NCBI GenBank assembly: GCA_958349075.1
Contig: CATWBR010000290.1
Coordinates: 1 to 5,933, forward strand
Length of the DNA: 5,933 nt
Direction of reading: 5' to 3'
Source of the DNA: an uncultured Clostridium sp.
GTDB lineage: Bacteria; Bacillota; Clostridia; Lachnospirales; Lachnospiraceae
Shown here: piece after piece, positions 5,355-5,933 of the stretch
Numbering within the stretch: the first letter of the stretch is position 1
Layout: every line of letters starts with the position of its first letter
Program-made: the position numbers and the translations under genes
Notes under the pieces: model-generated
Told to the model about the DNA's origin: nothing
Database searches by the model: none
The model's input: the letters and a program-made list of their open reading frames with translations, nothing else

Positions 5355-5933
5355 TAAAAACTGGGTGAAGGGAAAAGAAAAATGGATGCTTCTGCTGGTG
5401 TGCGGACTGATTCTGCTGATTCTGTCGTTTCCGGTGGGGCCTAAAAAGGAAAAGGGGGAGGAGGCCGGTTCCCCGGTTGTCCAGGGGCAACTGATGCCGG
5501 AGAATGAGGAGGAGGACTCCGAGATACGGACCGCAGCCGGGAAAATATCGGGTACGGCGGAGGACGATGAACGGAAATATGAAAAAGAGATGGAACAGCG
5601 GGTTAAGGATATCCTGAAAAACGTGGACGGAGTGGGAGAAGTGGATGTAATGCTTACCCTCAAATCCTCGAAAGAAAAGGTACTTCATGTGGATCGCGAT
5701 AAAAGCCGTTCCGCGACGGAAGAGAAGGACAGCGCCGGGGGAACGAGAAAATCGCAGACAGAGGAGATTAAAGAGACGGCCCTGACCGCCGGGGCGACCG
5801 GTTCCCAGGAACCGGTGATAGAGAAAGAACTTCAGCCGCAGATAGAAGGAATCATCATCAGTGCCCAGGGCGGCGGAAGCGCACAGATAAAAGCGGAAAT
5901 TTCCGAGGCAATGGAGGCTTTATTTAATATACC
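5329..5933 (+). CDS. spoIIIAG: stage III sporulation protein AG (3' end beyond window)
   Basis: This partial gene has 201 complete codons before the window edge; B. subtilis SpoIIIAG is about 229 residues, so roughly 20-40 may be missing. A short basic N-terminus (MWKSGWKIDKNWVKGKEK) is followed by one membrane segment (about 19-36, WMLLLVCGLILLILSFPV) and an acidic linker (about 40-80). A ring-building domain related to EscJ/FliF-type modules follows. Typical strands are QRVKDILKNVDGVGEVDVML (90-109), TLKSSKEKVLH (110-120) and IEGIIISAQGGGS (172-184), then the helix EISEAMEALFNI (190-201). Between them a charged, low-complexity insert (about 121-165) corresponds to the region that forms the extra beta element in the known SpoIIIAG ring. 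The frame is open to the edge with no stop. SpoIIIAG oligomers are thought to form the large ring of the channel. Confidence 0.94.
   Translation, partial: MWKSGWKIDKNWVKGKEKWMLLLVCGLILLILSFPVGPKKEKGEEAGSPVVQGQLMPENEEEDSEIRTAAGKISGTAEDDERKYEKEMEQRVKDILKNVDGVGEVDVMLTLKSSKEKVLHVDRDKSRSATEEKDSAGGTRKSQTEEIKETALTAGATGSQEPVIEKELQPQIEGIIISAQGGGSAQIKAEISEAMEALFNI

Noticed and set aside
5082..5663. Long antisense open frame (193 codons) opposite spoIIIAF/spoIIIAG, and another at 5287-5688.
   Set aside because: The sense strand is purine-rich and encodes clear SpoIIIAF and SpoIIIAG. The antisense products are Ser/Phe/Pro-rich with no family features and no convincing ribosome binding site.
1..5933. The window begins GGTATA and ends TATACC, resembling terminal inverted repeats of an element.
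   Set aside because: Six bases is too short. The right end lies inside spoIIIAG coding sequence in a normally conserved region, and there is no transposase.

Overview
The window carries most of a sporulation operon from an endospore-forming Firmicute. Seven genes in the invariant order spoIIIAA-AB-AC-AD-AE-AF-AG occupy about 1127 to the right edge on the + strand; spoIIIAG is cut by the window end and spoIIIAH is expected just beyond it. Moderate base composition (about half G+C by eye), strong AGGAGG-type ribosome binding sites, and the character of the SpoIIIA proteins and of the divergent kinase suggest a clostridial spore former, most likely Lachnospiraceae-like. This placement is from general resemblance, not from a search.

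Layout: 1-106 is an AT-rich flank containing a 31-nt near-perfect hairpin (1-31) and a short imperfect direct repeat. 107-964 (- strand) is a complete PfkB-type pyridoxine/pyridoxamine kinase gene. 965-1126 is a divergent intergenic region with a putative extended -10 promoter for the kinase, a 57-nt interrupted dyad, and a very good match to a sigma-E promoter placed directly in front of the spoIIIAA ribosome binding site. 1127-5933 is the spoIIIA operon, with two gene overlaps (AA/AB 10 nt, AF/AG 26 nt) and gaps of 86 nt or less.

How the genes work together: in the established model, SpoIIIAA-AH are made in the mother cell under sigma-E. They build a secretion-like or feeding-tube-like complex in the outer forespore membrane that meets forespore SpoIIQ. 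SpoIIIAA is the cytoplasmic ATPase, AB resembles a type II/IV secretion inner-membrane (GspF-like) part, AC/AD/AE are polytopic membrane proteins, and AF/AG (with AH) contribute ring-building domains in the intermembrane space. The divergent kinase belongs to vitamin B6 salvage and has no evident link to sporulation beyond the shared intergenic region.

I see no mobile element, CRISPR array, rRNA or tRNA, and no previously undescribed system. The points worth a second look are regulatory: the intergenic dyad, the nearly leaderless-looking sigma-E promoter, the edge hairpin, the AD/AE junction, and a three-codon mini-ORF before spoIIIAC.
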